Notes under the pieces: model-generated
Told to the model about the DNA's origin: nothing
What the model saw: the letters and a program-made list of their open reading frames with translations, nothing else
Database searches by the model: none
Program-made: the position numbers and the translations under genes
Source of the DNA: Rhodospirillales bacterium
GTDB lineage: Bacteria; Pseudomonadota; Alphaproteobacteria; Acetobacterales; Acetobacteraceae
DNA length: 9,448 bases
Direction: 5' to 3'
Assembly: GCA_028866445.1 (NCBI GenBank)
Contig: JAGWIE010000037.1
Location: 1 to 9,448, forward strand
Part shown: positions 1-6,432 of the stretch, in pieces
How positions within the stretch are numbered: the first letter of the stretch is position 1
How the letters are laid out: each line of letters begins with the position of its first letter

Positions 1-933
1 CCCGATCTTCAGCGCACGCGCGCGTTCTTTAATGCGCTCCACCAGCGGCTCGGCAATCGGCCCCACAGGCACGGCCACTGAAACCGCCATGCAGCGTTCT
101 CCGGCGGAACCATAGGCAGCGCCCATCAGCGCATCCACCGCCTGGTCCAGATTCGCATCCGGCATCACCACCAGATGGTTCTTCGCCCCGCCCAGCGCCT
201 GCACACGCTTCCCGGCCTTGGTGCCGGTGGTGTACACATATTCCGCAATTGGCGTGGAACCCACGAAGCTTATCGCGGCAATACGTTTATCGTTGAGGAG
301 CTGCTCAACCACGTCCTTATCGCCATTCACCACGTTGAACACACCATCCGGCAACCCGGATTGCTTCAGCAACTCGGCCATGCGCAAAGCGGCGGAAGGC
401 ACTTTCTCGGAAATTTTCAAAATGAAACTGTTGCCGCAGGCGATGGCGACAGGGAACATCCAAAGCGGCACCATGGCCGGGAAGTTGAAGGGCGTAATGC
501 CCGCGCACACGCCCAAAGACTGCCGCACGCTGTAGCTGTCGATATTGGTGCCAACATTCTCGGTGAACTCACCCTTCAACAGCTCAGGAATACCGCAGGC
601 GAACTCAATCACCTCAATGCCGCGCGCAACCTCGCCTTTCGCGTCGGAGAACACTTTGCCATGCTCGGAGGAGATCATCTCCGCCAACTCATCCGCGTGC
701 TGTTCCATTAAATCCTTGAACTTGAACATCACCCGCGCGCGGCGCAGCGGCGGCGTGGCGGCCCAGGCCGGGAAGGCCGCGGCGGCAGCCTCAATCGCCG
801 CATTCACCTCATCCGGCGTTGCCACAGCCAGCCGCTTGCTCTGCTTGCCGGTGGCGGGGTTGAACACCGGCAGGCTGCGCGAACCAGCACCCGGCACCAT
901 CTTGCCATTAATGTAATGACCAAGGCTTTGCAT
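1..933 (-). CDS. mmsA: CoA-acylating methylmalonate-semialdehyde dehydrogenase, N-terminal 311 residues (runs off left edge)
   Basis: This enzyme oxidises methylmalonate semialdehyde (or malonate semialdehyde) with NAD+ and CoA to propionyl-CoA (or acetyl-CoA) and CO2, the last step of valine breakdown and of myo-inositol breakdown (where it is called IolA). It is cytosolic. The visible part is the NAD-binding half of an aldehyde dehydrogenase fold: the FNFPAM oxyanion motif with Asn150, the GSTPIAEYVY nucleotide-binding region, and the catalytic Cys281 in GERCMA. At the place where hydrolytic aldehyde dehydrogenases carry their general-base Glu, this protein reads GGAKNH with Asn252. That is typical of the CoA-dependent methylmalonate-semialdehyde family and separates it from ordinary aldehyde dehydrogenases. 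The ATG at 933 has a GGAG ribosome site at 940-943, six bases away. Family members are about 500 residues, so roughly 190 C-terminal residues are outside the window. It is divergent from an RpiR-type regulator across a shared control region. Confidence 0.95.
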   Translation of the reverse strand, partial: MQSLGHYINGKMVPGAGSRSLPVFNPATGKQSKRLAVATPDEVNAAIEAAAAAFPAWAATPPLRRARVMFKFKDLMEQHADELAEMISSEHGKVFSDAKGEVARGIEVIEFACGIPELLKGEFTENVGTNIDSYSVRQSLGVCAGITPFNFPAMVPLWMFPVAIACGNSFILKISEKVPSAALRMAELLKQSGLPDGVFNVVNGDKDVVEQLLNDKRIAAISFVGSTPIAEYVYTTGTKAGKRVQALGGAKNHLVVMPDANLDQAVDALMGAAYGSAGERCMAVSVAVPVGPIAEPLVERIKERARALKIG

Positions 934-1141
934 ATAAATCTCCAATCTTCACAAGGCATAAGCAGGCGGAAATGGCGGGCAGAACCCAAATCTGGGCGCC
1001 AAACGCCAACATGAAACAACAATTCCATTTTAAAAGCAACAACAGAATTTATGTTCTGATATATGCCAATCTCTCAGAAAAAATTCTAAAATTAGAACTA
1101 TTATTCTATCTTAGCCGTCCTGTTTACGCTATCGTTTACCC
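934..1141. promoter_or_regulatory. Divergent mmsA / RpiR-regulator control region
   Basis: This 208-base AT-rich gap separates the two divergent start codons and must hold both promoters. No gene is visible in it. The half nearer the regulator (about 1040-1110) is dense in AGAA/TTCT half-sites, annotated separately. I could not assign a convincing -35/-10 pair for either direction: TATTAT- and TATATC-like hexamers occur, but without a well-spaced TTGACA-like partner. The regulator's ATG at 1142 has no clear Shine-Dalgarno sequence, whereas mmsA has a good one. Confidence 0.75.
1043..1108. promoter_or_regulatory. Cluster of YAGAA-N4/6-TTCTR dyads, putative operators for the adjacent RpiR-type regulator
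   Basis: Three inverted repeats of the same half-site lie here: CAGAA-N6-TTCTG at 1043-1058, CAGAA-N4-TTCTA at 1075-1088, and TAGAA-N6-TTCTA at 1093-1108. A fourth overlapping dyad, TTCTAA-AA-TTAGAA, spans 1084-1097. The two N6 sites have centres exactly 50 bases apart, close to five helical turns. The core GAA-N6-TTC resembles the GGAA-N6-TTCC operator known for the RpiR-family inositol repressor IolR of Sinorhizobium. MmsA/IolA is an inositol-pathway enzyme, so the match is apt. Binding by the neighbouring regulator is inferred. Confidence 0.55.
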
Positions 1142-1969
1142 ATGCCGTCCGCAGACATCCCCCAAGCACCCTCCAGTTTCGCTGCCCTGCGCCACGCGCT
1201 GCTGGAGCGCCAAGGCAGCCTGCCCAAACGCCTCGCCCAGGTGGCGCGGTTCATGCTTGCGCAACCGGACGAGATGGCGCTCGGCACTGTGGCGGAGCTT
1301 GCCGCCGCCGCCGGGGTGCAGCCCTCGGCTTTGGTGCGCTTTGCCCAGGCACTTGGTTATTCCGGTTTTTCAGATCTCCAACAGGTGTTGCGAGCCCGCT
1401 TGCGGGAACGCTGGCCGGACTATCACGAGCGGCTTTCCAAGGTGAAGGATGAGGGTGCCACCACGGCGGTCGTGCTCTCCCGCCTGGTGGAAACCTCGGT
1501 ACAATCGCTCCAAAAGCTTTCGGGTAGCATCGCTCCAGCAGCTTTTGCGCGCGCGGTGGAGGCACTGGCCGGCGCACGCATGATCTATCTGCTGGGGCAA
1601 CGCCGGACATTTCCTGTTGCGGCTTATCTTTCCTACATGTTTGGTAACCTTGAGGTGCCGCATATGCTGCTGGACAATACCGGTGGCATGGTGGATTTGC
1701 AGGCCCGCAGCGCCGGGCCGCAAGACGTGCTGCTGGCCATCAGCTTCACCCCCTACGCGCCCATCACCGTGCAGATCGCGACAGAGGCCGCTTCCCGCGG
1801 CGTGCCTGTTATCGCCATCACAGATTCCGCCTTCTCGCCCCTTGCCACCATCGCAGAGGCTTGGCTGGAAGTGGCGGAGGCGGAACTTGGCGCCTTCCGG
1901 ACCCTCTCCGCTAGCATCACCTTGGCTATGTCGCTCGCCATTGCCACAGCGGAACGGCGTGCCGGGTAG
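1142..1969 (+). CDS. MurR/RpiR-family transcriptional regulator (HTH_6 + SIS), likely regulator of mmsA
   Basis: The 275-residue protein has the RpiR layout. An N-terminal helical HTH domain (about residues 12-88) carries the recognition region at 47-80 (TVAELAAAAGVQPSALVRFAQALGYSGFSDLQ, given here only to name its ends T49 and Q80). A C-terminal SIS domain follows (about 130-265), with strand motifs MIYLLGQ, DVLLAISF and VPVIAITDS and the typical SPLA loop. SIS domains bind phosphorylated sugars, so the inducer is probably a sugar phosphate or a pathway acyl intermediate. Divergence from mmsA and the nearby GAA/TTC dyads suggest it controls mmsA and itself. ATG 1142 is the only reasonable start, since an in-frame TAG lies 30 bases upstream; its ribosome site is poor. 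An IolR-like role (inositol) and a valine-catabolism regulator are both possible, and the sequence does not decide. Confidence 0.85.
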   Translation: MPSADIPQAPSSFAALRHALLERQGSLPKRLAQVARFMLAQPDEMALGTVAELAAAAGVQPSALVRFAQALGYSGFSDLQQVLRARLRERWPDYHERLSKVKDEGATTAVVLSRLVETSVQSLQKLSGSIAPAAFARAVEALAGARMIYLLGQRRTFPVAAYLSYMFGNLEVPHMLLDNTGGMVDLQARSAGPQDVLLAISFTPYAPITVQIATEAASRGVPVIAITDSAFSPLATIAEAWLEVAEAELGAFRTLSASITLAMSLAIATAERRAG

Positions 1970-2055
1970 TCAAACAAAACTCTCCGTTACAGAGAATTTA
2001 GCAGAGTTTCATCTGGCCGCTGCTCAAGCGGTTTGCGTCGGGTGCCACGCCAACG

Positions 2056-2075
2056 CGGCAAGTGCCGGATTTTTT
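2056..2075 (+). terminator. Weak intrinsic terminator candidate after the RpiR-type regulator
   Basis: A CGGC stem (2056-2059), AAGT loop and GCCG stem (2064-2067) are followed after two or three bases by a run of six T (2070-2075). The stem is only four base pairs though all G/C. It sits about 90 bases after the regulator's stop codon and just before the putative operon promoter, which is the expected place. Confidence 0.35.
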
Positions 2076-2077
2076 GA

Positions 2078-2092
2078 GTCATTGAAAATGAC
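2078..2092. promoter_or_regulatory. Perfect palindrome GTCATT-N3-AATGAC, possible operator
   Basis: Six-base arms match perfectly around a GAA centre. The site lies about 35 bases upstream of the candidate -35 of the signalling operon, a position suited to an activator or repressor. It could also fold as a small hairpin in RNA. No known factor is recognised. Confidence 0.35.
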
Positions 2093-2112
2093 GGCTGTAC
2101 CCCGTCAGGAGA

Positions 2113-2141
2113 TTGCGTCGTGCAAGCAGCTTGCTTACATT
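2113..2141 (+). promoter_or_regulatory. Candidate sigma-70-type promoter of the signalling operon with a palindrome in the spacer
   Basis: A TTGCGT -35 (2113-2118) and a TACATT -10 (2136-2141) are separated by 17 bases, the optimal spacing; matches to consensus are 3/6 and 4/6. The spacer contains the perfect palindrome GCAAGC-A-GCTTGC (2122-2134), where a bound repressor would block polymerase. Transcription would begin near 2148, about 20 bases before the ATG at 2170, which supports that start. This is a pattern-based guess. Confidence 0.3.
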
Positions 2142-2169
2142 CCATCAGATTTTTGAAACGAGAAATGAG

Positions 2170-5100
2170 ATGAAGCGCACGCCTGGGTGGAAAACCAAAG
2201 CCCGGATTTCAGGCCAGGATGTCACATTGGCTCTCGGGTTGGCGGGGGCAATCGTATTTTTTGTAATCAGCGGCGCATTCTCTTATTCCGATGTTAAAAC
2301 CATCCACGCCGACACCAGTAAAATGTCTCATTCTCATCAGGTGATCCTGACGCTACAGGGCATTCTCGCCAGTGCGCTGGATGCCGAAACCGGCCAGCGC
2401 GGCTTTCTGCTAACCGGCAATGCCAGCTATCTCGCCCCCTATCAGGCAGCACTTGCGCGGCTACCAACCCAATTCAATCAACTGGCTCAGTTAACTAGCG
2501 ACGACCCGGCACAACAGCAGCGTATCGGGCCTTTAAAGCAAGCTGTCGCCATCAAGCTCGCGGAATTACAGCAAACCATCGATCTGCAACGCGCCAATAA
2601 CCGCGCCGGGGCGTTGGCCATTGTTGCCACCGACCGCGGCAAAGCGGATATGGATGCTGTTCGTGCAAAACTAGCACAAATGACAAACGCCGAAGAAGAT
2701 TTACGCGAAAAAAGAATCAACGAAACCAATACTGCATTGAACAAGGCTCTGGCCGGCAATGCGCTTTCGGGCATTCTGGGCATCGTCGTTACCCTCTCAA
2801 TCGGCTATTTAATCAGCCGCTCGGCCGGTGCGCGGCGGCGTCATCAATGGTCTCAATCCGGCCAGATGGGCCTCTCGGACATCATGCGCGGCGAGCAGGA
2901 AGCTGAAGAGCTGGGCAGCAATATTCTTGGTTATCTTGCTCAATATCTTGGGGCGGTTGCGGGTGCCATCTATATGGGCGAGGGCAGCAGTTTTCAACGC
3001 ACAGCAACCTACGGCGTGCCCCCTGGCGCGGCGCTGCCGGAACGTTTCCGCGCCAAGGAAGGACTGCTTGGCGAAGCGGCTTCGACAAACAAGCCGCTTG
3101 TTTTGGGCAATGTGCCAGACGGTTACCTTACCTTTGGCTCGGCCCTCGGCCAAAGCAAACCGTCATTTTTGGTGATTGTACCAGGAAGCACGGATGGCAG
3201 AGTGAACACTGTGCTCGAACTAGGCTTCGTTCACGAAGTGGATGAGGCCGTTATTACGCTACTTGGTGATATGCTGGCCATTATCGCGGTGACCGTACGC
3301 TCGGTGCGATATCAAGAAAATTTGAAGTATTTGCTGGAAGAAACCCAACGAAAATCTGAAGAATTGCAGGTTCAAGGCGAGGAACTTCGCGTTTCCAACG
3401 AGGAACTGGAGGAACAAGGCCGGGCTCTTAAGGAATCACAAGCGCGGTTGGAGCAGCAGCAAGCAGAGCTCAACCAGACAAATACCCAGCTTGAGGAACA
3501 GGCGCAACAACTAGAAACGCAGCGCGATAATCTCGAAAAAGCCAATGCTTCCGTGCAGATGAAGATGCGCGAGCTGGAGCAGGCAAGCCAGTATAAATCA
3601 GACTTTCTCGCTAACATGTCTCATGAATTGCGAACACCGCTTAATTCTCTGCTCATCCTCGCCAAGCTGTTGGTGGACAACAAAGAGGATAACCTCACCA
3701 CTGAACAGGTGAAATACGCGCAAACCATCCAATCCTCCGGCAACGATTTGCTGACCCTCATCAACGATATTCTCGATCTTTCAAAAATTGAAGCCGGTCA
3801 CATAGATATTCAGGCCGAGGTGATGCCGTTGGAGCGCGTGGCCGAAAGCCTCCGTCAGCTTTTCCAACCCATCGCTCAAGAAAAGCGGCTTGGCTTCACT
3901 GTTGAAATCGCACCGGAGTGCCCGGCGGTGTTGTCCACCGATGCATTGCGGCTTGAGCAGGTTCTGAAAAACCTGATGTCAAATGCATTCAAGTTCACCG
4001 AAAAGGGTGGGGTGGGCCTGAGCATTCAACGCGCCAATAACAGCAGCATCGCCTTTTCGGTGCGCGATTCAGGAATCGGCATATCTCAAGAACAGCAAGC
4101 CTTGATTTTTGATGCCTTCCATCAAGCTGATAGCACAATCAGCCGTAAATATGGCGGCACTGGCCTTGGGCTTTCCATCTCGCGGGAACTTGTTCGGCTG
4201 CTGGGCGGCACCATCCAGGTTCGCAGCCAGGCAGGGGCAGGCAGCGTGTTCACGGTTATAGTACCTGAAATCTATGACCCACGGCTCGTCCCCCCCCGCG
4301 ATGCCAGGCCACAGATGGCCACGCCTGAATTTCTACCGCCACCATCTACGGCCAACAATTTTACCGTCGCTCAACGCATTCAGGACGATCGCGACTCTCT
4401 GGACCAGACAAGACGGCTACTTCTGACCATCGAGGACGATGAAAGCTTTGCCGAAATCCTCAAGGATCTGGCGCATGAAATGGGCTTTCAAGCGCTGGTG
4501 GCCACAACGGCTGAGGAAGCTTTGCAGCTCGCCCGGACATTCATGCCCAGCGCCATCATCCTTGATGTCGGCCTGCCGGACCAATCCGGGCTCGCGGTTT
4601 TGGACAGGCTAAAGCGAGATGTGCAGACCCGGCATATTCCAATCCATGTTGTCTCCGCCAGCGACCATACGCAAACTGCCCTTTCGCTTGGCGCTGTCGG
4701 TTACATGCTAAAACCGGTTAATCGCGAACAGCTTGCCAATGCTCTGGCAAAGTTAGAAGCAAAGCTCACCCAGCGGATGCGCCGCGTTCTGATTGTTGAG
4801 GACGACGCACGCCAGCGCGAGGCGTTGGGAAAATTGCTCGCCTCTCATGATACTGAAACGCTTGCAGCCGGCACGGCGGCGGAATGCCTGGAGCTGCTGC
4901 GTACGCAGAGCTTCGATTGCATGGTGCTGGATCTCTCTTTGCCCGATGCATCCGGCTATTCACTGCTTGAAACCTTAAGCCAGGAAGGGCCATATTCTTT
5001 CCCGCCGGTTATTGTTTACACCGGACGGGAGCTAACAGCCGATGACGAGCTGAAGCTGCGCCGTTATTCCAAGTCCATCATCATCAAGGGTGCTAAATCC

Positions 5101-5598
5101 CCAGAGCGGCTGCTGGATGAAGTAACGTTGTTCCTGCACCAGGTGGTCTCTGAATTGCCCGCAGAGCGGCAAAAAATGATCCGCAAAGCGTTGAACCGGG
5201 ATGCGCTGCTGGAAGGCCGGCGCATTCTGGTGGTCGAGGATGATGTAAGAAATATATACGCCGTTACGAATATTCTGGAACCGCGCGGCGCGGTGGTAGA
5301 AATCGCCCGCAACGGCCAGGAGGCATTGGATATGCTGGCGAAATCCAGACAGCATCCTGCCTTGGCGATCGACCTTGTGCTGATGGATGTGATGATGCCA
5401 GTCATGGACGGGCTCGTCGCCACAAAAGAAATTCGCAAGCAGGAAGCCTGGAAAAAACTGCCCATCATCGCGCTCACGGCCAAAGCCATGCCAGACGATC
5501 AACGGCGCTGCATAGAAGCCGGTGCCAACGACTATATGGCCAAACCGCTGGATGTGGAAAAGCTGTTATCCCTGGTGCGGGTATGGATGCCCCGATGA
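2170..5598 (+). CDS. Membrane-bound hybrid histidine kinase: CHASE3-TM-GAF-coiled coil-HisKA-HATPase_c-REC-REC-REC
   Basis: This 1142-residue sensor kinase phosphorylates itself on His485 (SHELRTP) and can pass phosphate to its own receivers. Order: TM1 (about 18-38); periplasmic CHASE3-like helical domain (about 45-195, with the DAETGQRGFLLTG signature at 71-83); TM2 (about 197-217); GAF-like domain (about 245-378); a heptad coiled coil with leucine at 399, 406, 413, 420, 427, 434, 441, 448 and 455; HisKA; and an ATPase domain with N601/N605, DSGIG (633-637) and GGTGLGL (662-668). Three receivers follow, with acceptors Asp799, Asp921 and Asp1073 and lysines Lys848, Lys973 and Lys1125. REC2 reads Lys-Gly where Lys-Pro is usual. 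No HAMP domain fits between TM2 and GAF. The chosen ATG at 2170 has a weak GAGA site; an in-frame TTG at 2113 would add 19 residues and seems less likely. No DNA-binding or Hpt domain is present. It is the first gene of a four-gene operon. Its ligand is unknown. Confidence 0.92.
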   Translation: MKRTPGWKTKARISGQDVTLALGLAGAIVFFVISGAFSYSDVKTIHADTSKMSHSHQVILTLQGILASALDAETGQRGFLLTGNASYLAPYQAALARLPTQFNQLAQLTSDDPAQQQRIGPLKQAVAIKLAELQQTIDLQRANNRAGALAIVATDRGKADMDAVRAKLAQMTNAEEDLREKRINETNTALNKALAGNALSGILGIVVTLSIGYLISRSAGARRRHQWSQSGQMGLSDIMRGEQEAEELGSNILGYLAQYLGAVAGAIYMGEGSSFQRTATYGVPPGAALPERFRAKEGLLGEAASTNKPLVLGNVPDGYLTFGSALGQSKPSFLVIVPGSTDGRVNTVLELGFVHEVDEAVITLLGDMLAIIAVTVRSVRYQENLKYLLEETQRKSEELQVQGEELRVSNEELEEQGRALKESQARLEQQQAELNQTNTQLEEQAQQLETQRDNLEKANASVQMKMRELEQASQYKSDFLANMSHELRTPLNSLLILAKLLVDNKEDNLTTEQVKYAQTIQSSGNDLLTLINDILDLSKIEAGHIDIQAEVMPLERVAESLRQLFQPIAQEKRLGFTVEIAPECPAVLSTDALRLEQVLKNLMSNAFKFTEKGGVGLSIQRANNSSIAFSVRDSGIGISQEQQALIFDAFHQADSTISRKYGGTGLGLSISRELVRLLGGTIQVRSQAGAGSVFTVIVPEIYDPRLVPPRDARPQMATPEFLPPPSTANNFTVAQRIQDDRDSLDQTRRLLLTIEDDESFAEILKDLAHEMGFQALVATTAEEALQLARTFMPSAIILDVGLPDQSGLAVLDRLKRDVQTRHIPIHVVSASDHTQTALSLGAVGYMLKPVNREQLANALAKLEAKLTQRMRRVLIVEDDARQREALGKLLASHDTETLAAGTAAECLELLRTQSFDCMVLDLSLPDASGYSLLETLSQEGPYSFPPVIVYTGRELTADDELKLRRYSKSIIIKGAKSPERLLDEVTLFLHQVVSELPAERQKMIRKALNRDALLEGRRILVVEDDVRNIYAVTNILEPRGAVVEIARNGQEALDMLAKSRQHPALAIDLVLMDVMMPVMDGLVATKEIRKQEAWKKLPIIALTAKAMPDDQRRCIEAGANDYMAKPLDVEKLLSLVRVWMPR
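3322..3534 (+). other. Leucine-heptad coiled coil with Glu/Gln pairs inside the hybrid kinase
   Basis: Residues 385-455 of the kinase form a predicted signalling coiled coil joining GAF to HisKA. Leucine recurs every seventh residue nine times without a break (399 to 455). If leucine is heptad position d, Glu-Glu pairs fall at positions b and c in three successive heptads (397-398, 404-405, 411-412), and a Gln-Gln pair at 446-447. Position a is mostly small or polar (S, G, N, G, Q, Q, N, A, R). Glx pairs at b/c are where chemoreceptors are methylated, but the flanking small residues of the full receptor consensus are not matched. Confidence 0.7.
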
Positions 5599-5600
5599 GG
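5597..5600 (+). promoter_or_regulatory. Ribosome binding site deciding the TTG start of cheR
   Basis: A GAGG sequence overlaps the TGA stop codon of the hybrid kinase and stands seven bases before TTG at 5608. There is no in-frame ATG near the expected N-terminus. The site supports a TTG start and translational coupling of the two genes. Confidence 0.7.
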
Positions 5601-5607
5601 CCAAACA

Positions 5608-6432
5608 TTGACTTATAAGCTGGAAGACATCGAAATTCGGCTTCTGCTTGAGGCATTGTTCGTCAGATATCACTACGATTTCCGGCGCTACGCGGCAGCC
5701 TCCATCAAGCGGCGGCTGCGGCTCGCCCGTGAGAATTTGGGGTTTGAAACATATTCCGCGTTGCAAGCGGCCTTGCTGCACGACCCAGCAGTGTTGCCAC
5801 GGTTGCTGGGTTATCTCACGGTGCAGGTGAGTGAAATGTTCCGCGACCCGTCCTATTTCCTCGCAATCCGGGAGCAGGTTATTCCGCATCTACGCACCTA
5901 CCCCTCCTTACGGGTTTGGGTAGCAGGCTGCAGCGAGGGCGAAGAGCTTTATTCGCTGGTCATTCTCTTTCGTGAGGAAGGGTTAGAGGACCGCACTTTG
6001 TTCTATGCCACAGATATCAATCACGAAGCTTTGGTCAAAGCTGAGTCCGGCATCTACAGCCTAGACCGGCTTCAGCTTTTTACAGAAAATCACCGTAAAT
6101 CAGGCGGTAAATCATCGCTTTCTGATTACTACAGCGCCGCTTACGGGCGCGCTTCATTCGACAAAAGCCTGCGTGAACGCGTTGTATTTGCCGACCACAG
6201 CCTGGTGACGGACGCAGTGTTCGCTGAAATGCACTTCATCTCCTGCCGGAATGTCATGATCTATTTCGACCGTGACCTGCAGGACCGCACCATCGGCTTG
6301 TTTAAAGACTCGCTTGCACGAAAAGGATTTCTTGGCCTTGGTGCAAAGGAAAACCTGCGATTCTCAAAATATTCCTCTGCGTTTCTAGACTTTGCCCATG
6401 AGGATCGGATCTATCAGAGGCGGGCAGAATGA
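5608..6432 (+). CDS. cheR: CheR-type protein-glutamate O-methyltransferase
   Basis: This 274-residue enzyme is of the CheR family, which transfers a methyl group from S-adenosylmethionine to glutamate side chains, normally on chemoreceptors. The N-terminal helical part (about 1-75) includes the basic stretch AASIKRRLRLAR. The family FRDP motif has Arg79, the likely equivalent of the catalytic Arg in Salmonella CheR. The SAM-binding loop is AGCSEGEE (106-113), ATDIN contains the ribose-binding Asp136, and the CRNVMIYF motif is at 213-220. All key elements are present, so it should be active. It begins with TTG seven bases after GAGG, nine bases past the kinase stop, and overlaps cheB by four bases (ATGA). 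No chemoreceptor, CheA or CheW gene accompanies it, so its substrate is probably not a classical chemoreceptor encoded here. The VSEMFRDP and GCSEGEELYS wording resembles orphan CheR proteins found beside hybrid kinases (recalled, not searched). Confidence 0.92.
   Translation: MTYKLEDIEIRLLLEALFVRYHYDFRRYAAASIKRRLRLARENLGFETYSALQAALLHDPAVLPRLLGYLTVQVSEMFRDPSYFLAIREQVIPHLRTYPSLRVWVAGCSEGEELYSLVILFREEGLEDRTLFYATDINHEALVKAESGIYSLDRLQLFTENHRKSGGKSSLSDYYSAAYGRASFDKSLRERVVFADHSLVTDAVFAEMHFISCRNVMIYFDRDLQDRTIGLFKDSLARKGFLGLGAKENLRFSKYSSAFLDFAHEDRIYQRRAE

Larger units (their letters stand above)
1970..2169. other. Intergenic region between the RpiR-type regulator and the hybrid kinase operon
   Basis: This 200-base gap has no convincing gene. 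It holds, in order, a loose AAACTCT/AGAGTTT inverted repeat (1977-1983 with 2003-2009), a small CCGCT/AGCGG hairpin (2017-2031), a CGGC/GCCG hairpin followed by six T (2056-2075), a perfect GTCATT-GAA-AATGAC palindrome (2078-2092), and a perfect GCAAGC-A-GCTTGC palindrome (2122-2134) inside a possible promoter. These suggest transcription of the regulator ends here and the signalling operon starts from its own promoter. Confidence 0.6.

Noticed and set aside
175..711. Open frame of 178 codons antisense to mmsA
   Set aside because: Its protein has no recognisable family features, and the opposite strand encodes a clear MmsA across the whole interval.
972..1445. Open frame of 157 codons on the plus strand overlapping the regulator
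   Set aside because: It runs out of frame through the RpiR-type gene, begins in the AT-rich control region and has Pro/Cys/Arg-rich composition typical of a shifted frame.
1951..1988. GGAAC and CGTT as an EcfG general-stress promoter for the kinase operon
   Set aside because: The two elements are separated by 29 bases, while EcfG-type promoters need about 16-17.
1977..2009. AAACTCT/AGAGTTT inverted repeat as the terminator of the regulator gene
   Set aside because: The arms are AT-rich, the loop is 19 bases and no T run follows, so it is unlikely to terminate transcription.
2113..2169. TTG start extending the hybrid kinase by 19 residues
   Set aside because: AGGAG abuts the TTG with almost no spacing, the added residues are not signal-like, and the segment overlaps a better reading as promoter and palindrome. 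ATG 2170 is preferred, though its own ribosome site is weak.
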